The position numbers were made by a program, and so were the translations under genes. DNA of 64,000 nt, taken from NCBI RefSeq assembly GCF_002270055.1, contig NZ_NIBG01000001.1, forward strand, positions 284,937 to 348,936, given 5' to 3'. Below the pieces are notes generated by a model that saw only the letters and a program-made list of their open reading frames with translations, was not told where the DNA came from and did not search any database. Below are positions 16,484 to 25,721 of this stretch, piece after piece. Source of the stretch: Anaeromicrobium sediminis. GTDB lineage: Bacteria; Bacillota; Clostridia; Peptostreptococcales; Thermotaleaceae. How positions within the stretch are numbered: position 1 is the stretch's first letter; the number at the start of each line of letters is the position of its first letter.

Positions 16484-18445
16484 TCACAGTAGGTCTTCTA
16501 TTTTTCTTATTCTGGCTCCAGGGGGTAGAGCACCCATGACAACTTTTTCCCAAGGGGCTCCTATTACGGACTCCATGATAGCTATTGCCCCTCGGTCATC
16601 CTTTGTCCTAATTAACCTACCACATCCTTGCTTTAGTATGAGCCCCATTTCAGGATAGTCTACTGTCATCATTGGGTCAAATCCTTCTTCCTTTGCCTCT
16701 TTACGTTGTACTTCAATTAAAGGGTCTAGAGACGGAAAAGGAAGCTGCCAAACTATAAGAAGGGATAATGCCTCGCCAGGCACATCAATTCCCTCCCAAA
16801 AACTAGCACCAATCAGTACAGATGATACTTCCTCTCGAAATTTCCGAACAAGGTATCCCCGCTCTCCTCTATCCTCCCATAAAACCTCAAAGGGTAGCTG
16901 ATAGTCCTTCAACCCAATTCTAATTTTTCGAACTTCATCTAGGGAGTTGGTAAGTACTAGAGCTCGTCCCCCATTTAGCTTTAATAAAGATACTAATTTT
17001 TTAATACCAAGGGAAAACTTAACATCTTTATAATTATTTGGCAAGCACTCAGGCAAATAGACAACAACTTGTTTTTCAATATCAAAGGCACTTCCAACCG
17101 TAGAGCAGGATGGTTTTTTTAACCCAAGAGTACGTGTAAAGTAACTAAAATCACCTTCATTGCTTAAGGTTGCAGAGGTAAACACCACAGGTAATCTCTT
17201 CTGAAACAAATGTATATCTAGCATTTTACTTAAATTCCGTGGAACTACCCAAAAGCTACCATCCAGTTGATCTACCCAAGTGATAACATCCATACTTTTA
17301 TTTCTACCGAATCTGTCTAATGCCATCATTGCCCTTTCTATTTGAGTTTCGTATGTTTGTAGCAAACTTGCAGGTAGAGATTCTAGGTATAGTTCTTGTT
17401 CGATTTGTATCTCAAGGAGCAGACGATCTAAAGCCTTATGAAAAGTATCCGCTGCTTTAAGTAGTGTATCATCTACGCGAAGTGCTAATCGATCTGAACG
17501 CTTATCTGCAATCACACAATGATTAAGTTTTATAAAAAAATAAGAACAAGCTTCTTCCAAAGCAAGCCTAATTGAAATTAAGGATTCCCTAGCTCCCTGG
17601 ATTTCTTCTAGGGAGCTGGTAATGTTATCTATATCCTCCTTAATAATTTGTCGCCCTGCCCGCATGGCTGCTGGAAGTATAACTTTATGCCCTTCATCAA
17701 AAATGACTGCCGAATAACTGGGAAGTATAGGCAATTTACCATCAGCAATTTGTTCATCTCGTGTCCATAGGTCATCAAAAAAGATTTCATGATCAGCAAT
17801 AATTAAGTCCCTGGTAGGTCGATAATGTTCCCTGGCTTTAACAAGTTTACAAAACCCACGGCTAGAACACAGATCACAGGACATAGACTCATCCCACCCA
17901 ATCTGCTTCCACACACGATCCGGTACAAGTGGCATTTCTGAACGTTCACCACGATTAGTTTTCCCTAACCATTGATTAATCTCATCAGACATTGTATTTG
18001 ATTTCTCGGTAAATAGACTACTAGATTCATTTACTCGCGCATCGCAGATATACTGACGTGGGTCCTTGGCCATTCGTGCATCTATCTCTAGTCCAAGTAT
18101 ATGAGAAAGGGTCTGAATATCTCCATTAGGCCCTGCCAACTGTTCTTGGAGTGCTGTCGAGGCACATGCAATCACTACAGGTTTCCCGCTGAAGCGAGCA
18201 TAGGCGATTGCTGTGAGTACGTAGGCGAATGTCTTTCCTGTACCGAGTCCGGCTTCAGCTAAGTGAACTTTTTTATTGCAAACTGCATCTGCAAGTTGAA
18301 AGGCAGTAAATATTTGTTCCTCACGGACTTCATATCCGTGTTCTGGGAGGATATCGTAAAAAACCTGGCCAATCCATTCGGCCAATTTAACTGGAAATTC
18401 TTCTTTTTTATGGTATTCAAAGAGTTCTTTTAGTCTTGCAAACAT
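16484..18445 (-). CDS. DinG/XPD-type ATP-dependent DNA helicase
   Basis: A 653-residue superfamily 2 helicase of the Fe-S (Rad3/XPD/DinG) group. Walker A is AGLGTGKTFAY (around residue 66). Four Cys spaced as in the Fe-S insert are seen: one in QYICDARV, then CDLCSSRGFC. The DEAH-like box is VIFDEGHK, and the C-terminal motif VI is QGCGRLIRTKDDRGAI. Such enzymes unwind DNA, including R-loops and G-quadruplexes, during repair. It lacks the N-terminal exonuclease of Bacillus DinG. The start has GGAGGG. A 64-codon ORF lies 36 bases upstream on the same strand. Confidence 0.9.
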   Translation of the reverse strand: MFARLKELFEYHKKEEFPVKLAEWIGQVFYDILPEHGYEVREEQIFTAFQLADAVCNKKVHLAEAGLGTGKTFAYVLTAIAYARFSGKPVVIACASTALQEQLAGPNGDIQTLSHILGLEIDARMAKDPRQYICDARVNESSSLFTEKSNTMSDEINQWLGKTNRGERSEMPLVPDRVWKQIGWDESMSCDLCSSRGFCKLVKAREHYRPTRDLIIADHEIFFDDLWTRDEQIADGKLPILPSYSAVIFDEGHKVILPAAMRAGRQIIKEDIDNITSSLEEIQGARESLISIRLALEEACSYFFIKLNHCVIADKRSDRLALRVDDTLLKAADTFHKALDRLLLEIQIEQELYLESLPASLLQTYETQIERAMMALDRFGRNKSMDVITWVDQLDGSFWVVPRNLSKMLDIHLFQKRLPVVFTSATLSNEGDFSYFTRTLGLKKPSCSTVGSAFDIEKQVVVYLPECLPNNYKDVKFSLGIKKLVSLLKLNGGRALVLTNSLDEVRKIRIGLKDYQLPFEVLWEDRGERGYLVRKFREEVSSVLIGASFWEGIDVPGEALSLLIVWQLPFPSLDPLIEVQRKEAKEEGFDPMMTVDYPEMGLILKQGCGRLIRTKDDRGAIAIMESVIGAPWEKVVMGALPPGARIRKIEDLL

Positions 18446-18481
18446 GCTTTATTCCCTCCTGCTTTACTTTGCGGATTTTAT

Positions 18482-18676
18482 CTAAAACCGTAGCGTATCA
18501 TTCCATTCCCTTAATTTTACACTATCATTACTAACATCTTTAATAATAACGGAATGTTCAAATTTATTTAATTCTTGTTCGACTCTATCAGCCATTATGA
18601 GTACATCTGTTTTATTTGTTTTAGATAGCCCTCTTATTTGTTCATTTAATGATGCATCATTTATTAGAATAACCAT
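18482..18676 (-). CDS. 64-residue protein of unknown function upstream of the helicase
   Basis: The short frame reads like a small alpha/beta protein (VILINDASLNEQIRGLSKT, then DVLIMADRVEQEL and HSVIIKDVSND). The ribosome binding site is weak (AAAGG, about 8 bases away). It may be a genuine small gene cotranscribed with the helicase or a leftover fragment. No family is recognised. Confidence 0.35.
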   Translation of the reverse strand: MVILINDASLNEQIRGLSKTNKTDVLIMADRVEQELNKFEHSVIIKDVSNDSVKLREWNDTLRF

Positions 18677-18736
18677 CCCATTGCCTTTATATTTTTAAAT
18701 TCCTTTGTTTGGGGTAAAATTATATTTATTCCTTAT

Positions 18737-18898
18737 CTATATTTTGAGCTTATTTAATATCGCTACTCTTGCGACACTAGCCCCTATTCTACTTCCCTTT
18801 ATCTGCTCCCTCAGCTCCTCATCATCAATAAGCTTTCCAGCGTTCTCCATGGCCAATATGACAGAACCAGAATTATATCTTTTAGGAAGTGTGGTCAT
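18737..18898 (-). pseudogene. topB: DNA topoisomerase III fragment
   Basis: The 53 residues LPKRYNSGSVILAMENAGKL, IDDEELREQIKGSRIGASVA and RVAILNKLKI match the region of TopB-type topoisomerase I/III enzymes whose usual form is RYNSGSxILAMENAGK...EQIKGxGIGTSATRAEIIKKL. The Gly, Thr and Ser of the last motif have changed and the frame stops right after it. The active-site Tyr domain is absent, so this is an isolated internal scrap. Confidence 0.8.
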
Positions 18899-19043
18899 TA
18901 TTACACTTCATTTTCAAGTATATTTCTAAAGTATAAACCATAATTTCCTAGACATTGAAAAAAGTCCCTAGTTTATTAGTCTATGAGAACATAAACCACA
19001 CTAAAGAAAAAGGGGCAAAATGACCTAAAGGCTTTTCATAAGC

Positions 19044-19390
19044 CTATTTCCTGTCTATCAACTCCATACACTCAACATGTGTAGTATGTGGAAACATATC
19101 TACCAGCTGGGCTTTTAAAGTTTTATATCTATTTTCATCTAAATATTTCAAATCCCTAGCTAGGCAGATGGATTGCATGATACGTATACTATCATAAGAG
19201 GATTCATATTAAATAATGTATCTAGGAGCATTTCATCACAGCCATTTCTAGGGCTCACTACGGTCATATCTCATATCATTACATCTTCATAGATTTTATG
19301 AACTACTTCCTCTGCGTTATCCATATTATTAACCTTTACATTAATTTTTTCATCTTCTATTATCTCTCTACCTTATACCTGCTTAGCCTT
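19044..19390 (-). pseudogene. rlmD: RlmD (RumA)-like 23S rRNA methyltransferase, decayed 3' third (copy 3)
   Basis: Reading the minus strand across frame changes gives NAEEVVHKIYEDVM, then [44 protein letters not shown], and [20 protein letters not shown] with a stop. These are the ordered C-terminal motifs of (uracil-5) RNA methyltransferases: DPPRxGC with its catalytic Cys, YVSCNPxTLARDL, and DMFPHTxHVE. An in-frame stop and a frameshift inside LARDL show that it is dead. The first two thirds of the gene are missing. Confidence 0.85.
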
Positions 19391-19419
19391 TTGATTTTGG
19401 AATAATGAAGTCTCAACAT

Positions 19420-19452
19420 AAAAAATATTCAGGAGCTTTCTTTCCTGAATAT
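19420..19452 (-). terminator. Terminator of the first AraC-type gene
   Basis: ATTCAGGA pairs with TCCTGAAT over an eight-base loop; the minus strand continues ATTTTTTATG. It lies about 90 bases after the stop. Confidence 0.75.
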
Positions 19453-19540
19453 ATGTTTGTAAGTACGTGATATTAAATTTTATTCTAACTATGTATATCC
19501 TAGAACTTCTATAGGATCAGCTTTAATCATTACAAATATC

Positions 19541-20437
19541 TCACCTTCTATATTCAGATGGTGACATACCTGTTTTTTTCTTAAAAAGCTTGGAAAAGTG
19601 TCCTGGATATTCAAAGCCTAGCGTATATGCAACCTGGGCAACTGACTCTTCTGTACTTAAAAGTAGAGATTTTGCTTTTTCAATTAACTGAAAATGTATA
19701 TGCTCTTGGGTATTTTTTCCTGTCTCTTTCTTCAATACATCACTTAAGTAATTGGTTGAGTATCCCATTTTTCCAGCTAGATATTTAACTGTAGGAAGTC
19801 CATTATCCACTAAGTCTTTTGACTGAAAATAATCTGTAAGAAATGTTTCAAAACGACTGATCACATCTTTATTGGCACTGTTTCTAGTAATAAACTGTCT
19901 ACCATAAAAGCGTCTAGCATAGTTTAAAAGGACCTCAAGATTAGATACAATCAACTCATCACTATATATGTCTGAATTTTCATTAATTTCCTCCTTAATT
20001 GTATTGACTATATTATTTATTGTTTCTTCTTCTTGTTCAGACAAATGTAATGCTTCACTAGAGTCATAGGAGAAAAAGGTGTACTCTTTTATCTTAGAAT
20101 TTAATTGGCTTTTTCTAATTAAATCAGGATGAAAACACAGCATCCAACCTTTTGCATCACTTGGTGTATGTTCCACAGTCCCAACTTGTCCAGGAGCTGT
20201 AAACATCATACTACCTTCGCTAAAATCATAGTATTGCCTGCCATATTTAAACTTACAATTATGACCATCCTTCAAAGAAATTGTATAAAAACCAACAACC
20301 ATTTGTCTATTTTCATATTTTGATGAGAATTGTATATTGTTTATATCTATTAGTGTTATCAATGGGTGTATTGGTTTATCATAACCTAACAACTCATGAA
20401 GCCTTGTTATTGTATCTATATTAATTATCTGTTCCAT
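19541..20437 (-). CDS. AraC-family transcriptional regulator (paralogue 1)
   Basis: A 298-residue protein with an N-terminal cupin-like sensor (GRQYYDFSEGSMMFTAPGQV) and two C-terminal helix-turn-helix motifs (KYLAGKMGYSTNYLSDVLKK and AQVAYTLGFEYPGHFSKLFK, the usual AraC signature). The ATG at 20437 has AAGGAAGG; the longer frame adds 16 unlikely residues. A close paralogue lies directly upstream on the same strand. The effector and targets are unknown; an aldo/keto reductase follows upstream of the second copy and may be a target. Confidence 0.9.
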   Translation of the reverse strand: MEQIINIDTITRLHELLGYDKPIHPLITLIDINNIQFSSKYENRQMVVGFYTISLKDGHNCKFKYGRQYYDFSEGSMMFTAPGQVGTVEHTPSDAKGWMLCFHPDLIRKSQLNSKIKEYTFFSYDSSEALHLSEQEEETINNIVNTIKEEINENSDIYSDELIVSNLEVLLNYARRFYGRQFITRNSANKDVISRFETFLTDYFQSKDLVDNGLPTVKYLAGKMGYSTNYLSDVLKKETGKNTQEHIHFQLIEKAKSLLLSTEESVAQVAYTLGFEYPGHFSKLFKKKTGMSPSEYRR

Positions 20438-20512
20438 TTTCAACACCTTCCTTTGCCTAAGAATGTAGCTACCATCATTATACAATAAAATAAAAGTGTA
20501 TTAAAGGTTAGT

Positions 20513-20551
20513 AAAAAACCTCAAACATTAGGTTTAATCTAACATTTGAGG
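20513..20551 (-). terminator. Terminator between the tandem AraC genes
   Basis: CCTCAAATGTTAG and CTAATGTTTGAGG form a 13-bp stem on the minus strand, followed by TTTTTTACT. The two regulator genes are therefore probably separate transcription units. Confidence 0.9.
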
Positions 20552-20561
20552 TATGATTCTA

Positions 20562-21464
20562 TTATGATTTTTTTCGATATGACACAGGAGACATGCCCGT
20601 CTTTTGTTTGAAGAATTTTGAGAAATGGGAAGGATATTCAAATCCAAGCATAAATCCTATCTGAGATATTGGTTCATTAGTTCCCAATAAAAGATTTTTT
20701 GCCATTTCAACTAATTGAAATTGTATATGCTCTTGAGTATTCTTTCCAGTTTCCTTCTTTAGCAAGTCACTTAGATAATTTGTTGAATAGCCCATTTCTT
20801 TTGCAATATATTTAACTGTGGGAATACCCTTTTCTACTAGATTTTCCTCTTCAAAGCATCTTCTCAGCAACATATGAAATCGTGTTATCAGATCTTTATT
20901 TACATTATTTCTAGTTATAAATTGTCTTCCATAAAACCGCTTAGAATAATTTAGTAGCATTTCAATATTTGAGACAATTAAATCTTGACTATATATGTCA
21001 ATATTTTGACTATATTCTTTTTTGATGGATTGAACAATATTTGTGATAACTTCTTTTTCATTCTCTGATAAGTGAAGGGCTTCACTGGTATCATAAGAAA
21101 AAAAAGTATACTCATCTATTTTGTTACCCAGTGAACTTCCTCTAATCAAGTCTGGATGAAAGCATAGCATCCACCCCTCCATCTCACTTGAACTCTCCTC
21201 TACAACAGCCACTTGCCCTGGACTTAAAAACATGAGACTACCTTCACTAAAGTCATAATAGCCACGACCATATTTCATTCCACAGCCTTTACCTTTCTTT
21301 AAGGCAATTGTGTAATATCCTGTCACATATTTAGTATTAATATATTCTATTCTAGGTTTCATATTATTAAAATCAATCAGTGTAATCAATGGATGTTTGG
21401 GCTTTTCATACCCTAATAGTTCATGAAAAACTGAAATTGAATGTATTTCTACTATTCTATCCAT
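20562..21464 (-). CDS. AraC-family transcriptional regulator (paralogue 2)
   Basis: 300 residues, collinear with the neighbour at 19541 along the whole length (HELLGYEKPKHPLITLIDFN against HELLGYDKPIHPLITLIDIN), so the pair arose by tandem duplication. The sensor half and both helix-turn-helix motifs (EMGYSTNYLSDLLKKETGKN, GFEYPSHFSKFFKQ) are intact. Ribosome site GAAGGGTGG. An aldo/keto reductase gene on the same strand ends 56 bases before its start; AraC regulators next to such enzymes often control them, but this is inference. Confidence 0.9.
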   Translation of the reverse strand: MDRIVEIHSISVFHELLGYEKPKHPLITLIDFNNMKPRIEYINTKYVTGYYTIALKKGKGCGMKYGRGYYDFSEGSLMFLSPGQVAVVEESSSEMEGWMLCFHPDLIRGSSLGNKIDEYTFFSYDTSEALHLSENEKEVITNIVQSIKKEYSQNIDIYSQDLIVSNIEMLLNYSKRFYGRQFITRNNVNKDLITRFHMLLRRCFEEENLVEKGIPTVKYIAKEMGYSTNYLSDLLKKETGKNTQEHIQFQLVEMAKNLLLGTNEPISQIGFMLGFEYPSHFSKFFKQKTGMSPVSYRKKS

Positions 21465-21519
21465 ATAACCACCCTTCTAATCAGCAGCTTTATCTTAGTA
21501 AATTATAACTTCAGAATAT

Positions 21520-22722
21520 CTAATTGCTTTTTCTCTTCATCATTCGTTTCCCAACCCAGTTAAGAACCTTACCCGTTACATCGTCAAATTCTGATGACAC
21601 TTTTTTCAGTTCCTTTCTGATTTCAATATGCTGTGGACAATGCTTCTCACACTTCCCACAATTTACACATTGTGATGCCCTAGCTAGTTCTCCACCTGTA
21701 AGGCCCCCCATACCTATTTCATACATCAATCTTGCATTTATAGTTCCAAACATGTATTTATCGTTATATTTGCTGAAGCACTCAGGAATGTTTACACCTG
21801 CTGGACAAGGCATACAATAAGCACATCCTGTACATGGAATCTTAGTTAATTCCTTATATTTATCCCTTACTTTCTCAATCAATTCCACTTCCTCTTTTGA
21901 TAGACTATTTGTTTCAGTTGTATTGGCACCATTAATGTTCTCTCTTATATGTTCGTCATTGTTCATTCCTGATAAAACACATGTAACTTCTTCATGGTTC
22001 CATATCCATTTGAGAGCCCACTCAGCTGGGTTTCTTTTAACCTTTGCCGTGTCCCATAATCCCTTGACTTCCTTTGGAACCTTATTAGAGAGACTACCAC
22101 CTCGAAGGGGTTCCATAATGAATACTGCAATATCCCTTTCAGCAGCATATTTTAATCCTTCAGTTCCAGCCTGATTGTTTTCATCAAGTATATTATATTG
22201 AATCTGACACATATCCCAGTCATAATCGTCCACAATATTTTTAAAAGCCTGAATATCGCAGTGAGCTGAAAATCCTACATGTTTAACATGTCCTTTCTTT
22301 TTTGCATCACTAAGAAATTCAAGTACGCCCAAAGATTTCATTCTATTCCAAGTTTCTTGGTCCATAATACCATGAACTAGATAATAATCAATTGAATCCA
22401 GCTGTAATTTACTCAGTTGCTCTTTAAGTATGCTATCCATATCTTCTCTCTTTTTAACTAACCAGGGTGGAAGTTTTGTAGCTATCTTAACTTTTTCTCT
22501 CAAGCTTCTATCTTTAAAGACCTTCCCTAAAAACCTTTCACTTTCACCATTATGATATGGATATGCCGTATCAAAATAATTGACACCTTCTTTAATAGCA
22601 TATCGAATCTGTTCTTCTGCTTTCTTTTCATCTATCCGTCCTAATCTGGTTGCTAAACGCATACATCCAAAACCTATTGTTGAAATCTCATCCCCTGTTT
22701 TAGGTACAACTCTATATTTCAT
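21520..22722 (-). CDS. Aldo/keto reductase with C-terminal 4Fe-4S domain
   Basis: A 400-residue fusion. Residues 1-280 form the NAD(P)H-dependent aldo/keto reductase barrel: ISTIGFGCMRL, the catalytic Tyr region YFDTAYPYHNGESE, KIATKLPPW and YYLVHGIMD carrying the active-site His. The C-terminal part has CTGCAYCMPCPAGVNIP and CVNCGKCEKHCPQ, a ferredoxin-like pair of clusters found in many clostridial members. It probably couples ferredoxin-type electron transfer to carbonyl reduction in the cytoplasm; the substrate is unknown. The ATG at 22722 has AGAGGAGG. Confidence 0.9.
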   Translation of the reverse strand: MKYRVVPKTGDEISTIGFGCMRLATRLGRIDEKKAEEQIRYAIKEGVNYFDTAYPYHNGESERFLGKVFKDRSLREKVKIATKLPPWLVKKREDMDSILKEQLSKLQLDSIDYYLVHGIMDQETWNRMKSLGVLEFLSDAKKKGHVKHVGFSAHCDIQAFKNIVDDYDWDMCQIQYNILDENNQAGTEGLKYAAERDIAVFIMEPLRGGSLSNKVPKEVKGLWDTAKVKRNPAEWALKWIWNHEEVTCVLSGMNNDEHIRENINGANTTETNSLSKEEVELIEKVRDKYKELTKIPCTGCAYCMPCPAGVNIPECFSKYNDKYMFGTINARLMYEIGMGGLTGGELARASQCVNCGKCEKHCPQHIEIRKELKKVSSEFDDVTGKVLNWVGKRMMKRKSN

Positions 22723-22938
22723 CCGAAAAACCTCCTCTAGTTCCATATATAATTTTATAATCAGTTTATAATGTTCTTCATATTACAGGAATCACAGTTC
22801 TTCTATATTGTCACATTCTTATATTTCCTTATGTTAAATTCATTATATTAAAATTCCTTCATTTAATGAATGTATCTATTACTGATAAACTTATACATTT
22901 TACTGTTTAGTGTATATTTCTTCACTCATATGTCGAAC

Positions 22939-23090
22939 TTACTTTTTATTTAATTGACTAGCTAACATTATCAATTCTTCTAAATCTGTATTTGATTTTT
23001 GCATGGATTCACTTTGAGCTTTAATAGAATCAGCGATTTGCTCAGTGGCCTTTGTTGCTTTCTTTGAAGCAATTTATGAGTCATCTATTA
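22939..23090 (-). pseudogene. Methyl-accepting chemotaxis protein 3' fragment
   Basis: The minus strand encodes ASKKATKATEQIADSIKAQS, ESMQKSNTDLEELIMLASQL and NKK with a stop, the coiled-coil tail of a chemotaxis receptor. An in-frame stop and unrelated sequence lie just upstream, so the signalling tip and sensor are gone. Confidence 0.6.
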
Positions 23091-23253
23091 ATAATACAAC
23101 TTCTTCTTTATACATAGAATCATCTTTATTAATCATACATTTATGAACTATGGAAGAAAATGCATATTTTTCAGATATAATTATACATTTCACAGATAAA
23201 TGAAATTTCACTTGAAAAATCAGTATTATGTTAGACTTTTTCAATAAATTTCT

Positions 23254-23292
23254 TTATTTACTCTGCATCCTCACAACGGTCTCCACATGCTT
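23254..23292 (-). pseudogene. RlmD/TrmA-like methyltransferase 3' end (copy 4)
   Basis: The minus strand reads TKHVETVVRMQSK and a stop, like the C-terminal tail of (uracil-5) RNA methyltransferases. It lies about 165 bases beyond the chemotaxis receptor fragment. No further homology is seen upstream of it. Confidence 0.45.
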
Positions 23293-23455
23293 GGTGTATT
23301 ACCATTAGCATATATAGAACACCTTTAAATATTATCATGTCAATGAATCGTATCTCCTATTGTCACACTTTTCTAGTCTATGGCCTTCATAGATAGTGTA
23401 TTTGTAAACGATTTATGGTACAATAGATAATATCTTTTCTAAAGGAGTGAACTTA

Positions 23456-23851
23456 ATGGACATTACTACTGTGTATACTGTTGGTGCAGTACTAATTTTA
23501 GGAATTGGTGTAACTATCGCATTTTATCATTATAGAAAACGAAATCTAGAGAAATTATTCAATCATGTTTATGAAACAGCAAAACAGATACCCAAGCAAA
23601 AGAAAAATAGTTTTCTATTACTGATGTTTAAAGAATCTCTATCGGCATCAAAACATAAATCGAATACAACTTCTATTGCTGGTAAACTTAACAACCCTAA
23701 ATATTTAGAAGTCCAATTAGTGCAAATGTCACGAATTCTAAAAGATACCTCAAAAGTACAGGATAAAACAATAAAAAAATCACTGCATTTGCTTAAGGAT
23801 TATCAGGCATGGGAAAAAGACAAGATGGATAAAGATAAAAAAATAGTCTAA
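23456..23851 (+). CDS. Small N-terminally anchored membrane protein, unknown
   Basis: 131 residues. One membrane helix at residues 5-24 (VYTVGAVLILGIGVTIAFY) is followed by a basic HYRKRN stop-transfer and a Lys-rich helical cytoplasmic part. The ATG at 23456 is placed after AAAGGAG with normal spacing; the GTG three codons earlier is too close. A strong terminator follows. No known domain is recognised. Confidence 0.65.
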   Translation: MDITTVYTVGAVLILGIGVTIAFYHYRKRNLEKLFNHVYETAKQIPKQKKNSFLLLMFKESLSASKHKSNTTSIAGKLNNPKYLEVQLVQMSRILKDTSKVQDKTIKKSLHLLKDYQAWEKDKMDKDKKIV

Positions 23852-23948
23852 GCCAACGCATAATAATAGCTTATAGAAGCACTTAAAAATACTTCTATCT
23901 ATTTTACTCTAAGGGTCACTTAATACCTAAGGAATACACTGAAAATAG

Positions 23949-23999
23949 AATAACCCTTATTTGACTAATCTAATTAAGTCAAGTAAGGGTTATTTGTTA
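23949..23999 (+). terminator. Terminator of the small membrane protein gene
   Basis: AATAACCCTTATTTGACT pairs with AAGTCAAGTAAGGGTTATT (one mismatch), then TTGTTATTATT on the plus strand. Confidence 0.85.
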
Positions 24000-24045
24000 T
24001 TATTCAATTTTCAAAACAAAACTGAATATCTAAACTCAAATCAAG

Positions 24046-24090
24046 TCACTTTCTATCTATCCTCATGACTGTCTCCGCAGGTGTGGACTG
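24046..24090 (-). pseudogene. RlmD/TrmA-like methyltransferase 3' end (copy 5)
   Basis: The minus strand reads STPAETVMRIDRK and a stop, a weaker form of the HVETVVRMxRK tail seen in the neighbouring copies. Confidence 0.35.
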
Positions 24091-24303
24091 TTGTATGTAG
24101 TAAATCTAAAAATAGTGCAGCAGGATACAGACATAAGCATATTGCATTAAAGGAAATCATCTACTCAATAAGTATCGCATATTTATTTTAGATATGAAAT
24201 TAGCTTTATATATATATGAAGATATAGATGCATAAATTGTGTTCAATATTATAAACATATAAGCTAATCATTTAGATGTACTATTTTTTAATCAGAAAGA
24301 TAC

Positions 24304-24365
24304 CTATAAAGTAAACTAATATATTTTAAATACTGAATACTAAAATATATTAGTTTACTTTATAG
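24304..24365. repeat. Perfect 25-bp inverted repeat with 12-base spacer
   Basis: The arm CTATAAAGTAAACTAATATA plus TTTTA (24304-24328) is exactly mirrored at 24341-24365. The stem is almost all A/T, lies in a gene-free stretch and has no U-run, so it is not an ordinary terminator. Confidence 0.8.
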
Positions 24366-24523
24366 ATGGTATAATTATAATTAAGAGCCTATCAGAAATT
24401 ATAGACTATGTAATAAAAAAACTAAAGGCATATATAGGGGGCTATGAAAAATAAGAGTGTCAAGAGAGCGTGGTTGTCTACATACGTATATTATGTTTTC
24501 AACAACTCCATCCCCTCTACAAA

Positions 24524-25141
24524 TTAACGGTTAATTTTCTCAACTCTAAACCCTATTTCTTTATTGCTCTTCTTATAGCATTTCTTTATTAACTCCTCCT
24601 TTGATATTTCCATACCCATATAGGTATCAATTGTTAGTTGGTCCCTGTTTGCAAAATATTTTTCTAAAAGCCTTTCTTCCAAATCTTCTTGAGATGCCAG
24701 TGTATAGTCATCTAATATATGTTTTAAATTAAATCCATATTTTATCAATGCTCTTCCTAGTAATGTACACCTATGACAATTGATAGGATCTTGCATTGCG
24801 CCCACTAAGGCAATTCTATATCCTTTTTCACAGCCATCTTTTAGCCGCTTTATACCATTTAAGAAGTTTTTGTCATATGCTACCTTTTCAAAATCAGCAA
24901 AGCCTTCTTCTGTATATAAGCTTTTATCTTCCCTTTGAACTGCAAATTCCTTTCCCATGTAAATATATATATACCCCTTACCAATTAATGTTCTTGAAAA
25001 GGATTCTTTATTAAATTGAATATTATATTTTGAATATGGTGTTCCTCTAATGTCTACAATACAATCTATATCATAGAAGTTCAACATATTTAGAAATCTA
25101 TCCATAGAATAATTTGAATGTCCTATTGTAAATATATCCAT
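24524..25141 (-). CDS. DUF488 family protein
   Basis: 205 residues beginning with the family opening MDIFTIGHSNYSMDRFLNML and VDIRGTPYSKYNIQFNKESF, with the later Cys/His segment ALVGAMQDPINCHRCTLLGR, close to the CAEKDPxxCHR motif of DUF488 proteins. Cytoplasmic, function not established; some members sit with DNA-modification or defence genes, but here it is alone in an eroded region. The ribosome site AAGGTGA is weak but well placed. Confidence 0.88.
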   Translation of the reverse strand: MDIFTIGHSNYSMDRFLNMLNFYDIDCIVDIRGTPYSKYNIQFNKESFSRTLIGKGYIYIYMGKEFAVQREDKSLYTEEGFADFEKVAYDKNFLNGIKRLKDGCEKGYRIALVGAMQDPINCHRCTLLGRALIKYGFNLKHILDDYTLASQEDLEERLLEKYFANRDQLTIDTYMGMEISKEELIKKCYKKSNKEIGFRVEKINR

Positions 25142-25721
25142 ACTTCACTTTCACCTTCTTCTAAACACATCCATATAAGTGATATTAACAATATTATTCC
25201 AGATACTAAATCTAATATTCTAAATACGCTTCACTTTAATTTTATATTTTGGGGATGAGTCTATTTCTTTTCTATCAACGCAATTATCTAGATATGTGTT
25301 TTGTTAGCATGATGATACTGGTACACGGAATTATAGAAGTTTACGTAGGAGTGAGTTAGACCCCCCTTGGGTTATGCTTTTACGAAATTCTACTAAATCA
25401 CCTGCTAAAGCCACTTCACCCCTGTTATCTTCCCTTCCAATTTTCCACACCAGGCCTGTTAGCTCTGAATATATCCTTCAAGTATTGTTCATAAGCCTTG
25501 TTCTTTTATTATTTTTATATACTTATCTCTACAATCTTTTTCTAGCCTTTAAATTTCTACAAAGTAGTAAGCAATATTACATCTTATTCAGCTCAGACAA
25601 ATTAACTCATCATTAAGCAAAGTTTTTTGTCTCAGCATTTCCCAACTAAGTTTTCAATACAAAGCGCCCTAACGTTCACTTAGAGTGCAAAATATTTGAA
25701 AATAACTTTATATGGAAATTT
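25142..25721. other. Decayed intergenic DNA with two coding traces
   Basis: Between DUF488 and chrA no intact gene is visible. On the minus strand at 25261-25317 YQYHHANKTHI, a stop, then IIALIEKK resembles the methyltransferase tail seen in the other copies (copy 6). At about 25330-25500 two overlapping frames read AYEQYLKDIFRANRPGVENW and EDNRGEVALAGDLVEF, which look protein-like but belong to no family I recognise. Confidence 0.35.

Noticed and set aside
25374-25616. 80-codon plus-strand frame with a membrane-like helix
   Set aside because: No ribosome site and Ser/Pro-rich start; protein-like traces are on the opposite strand.
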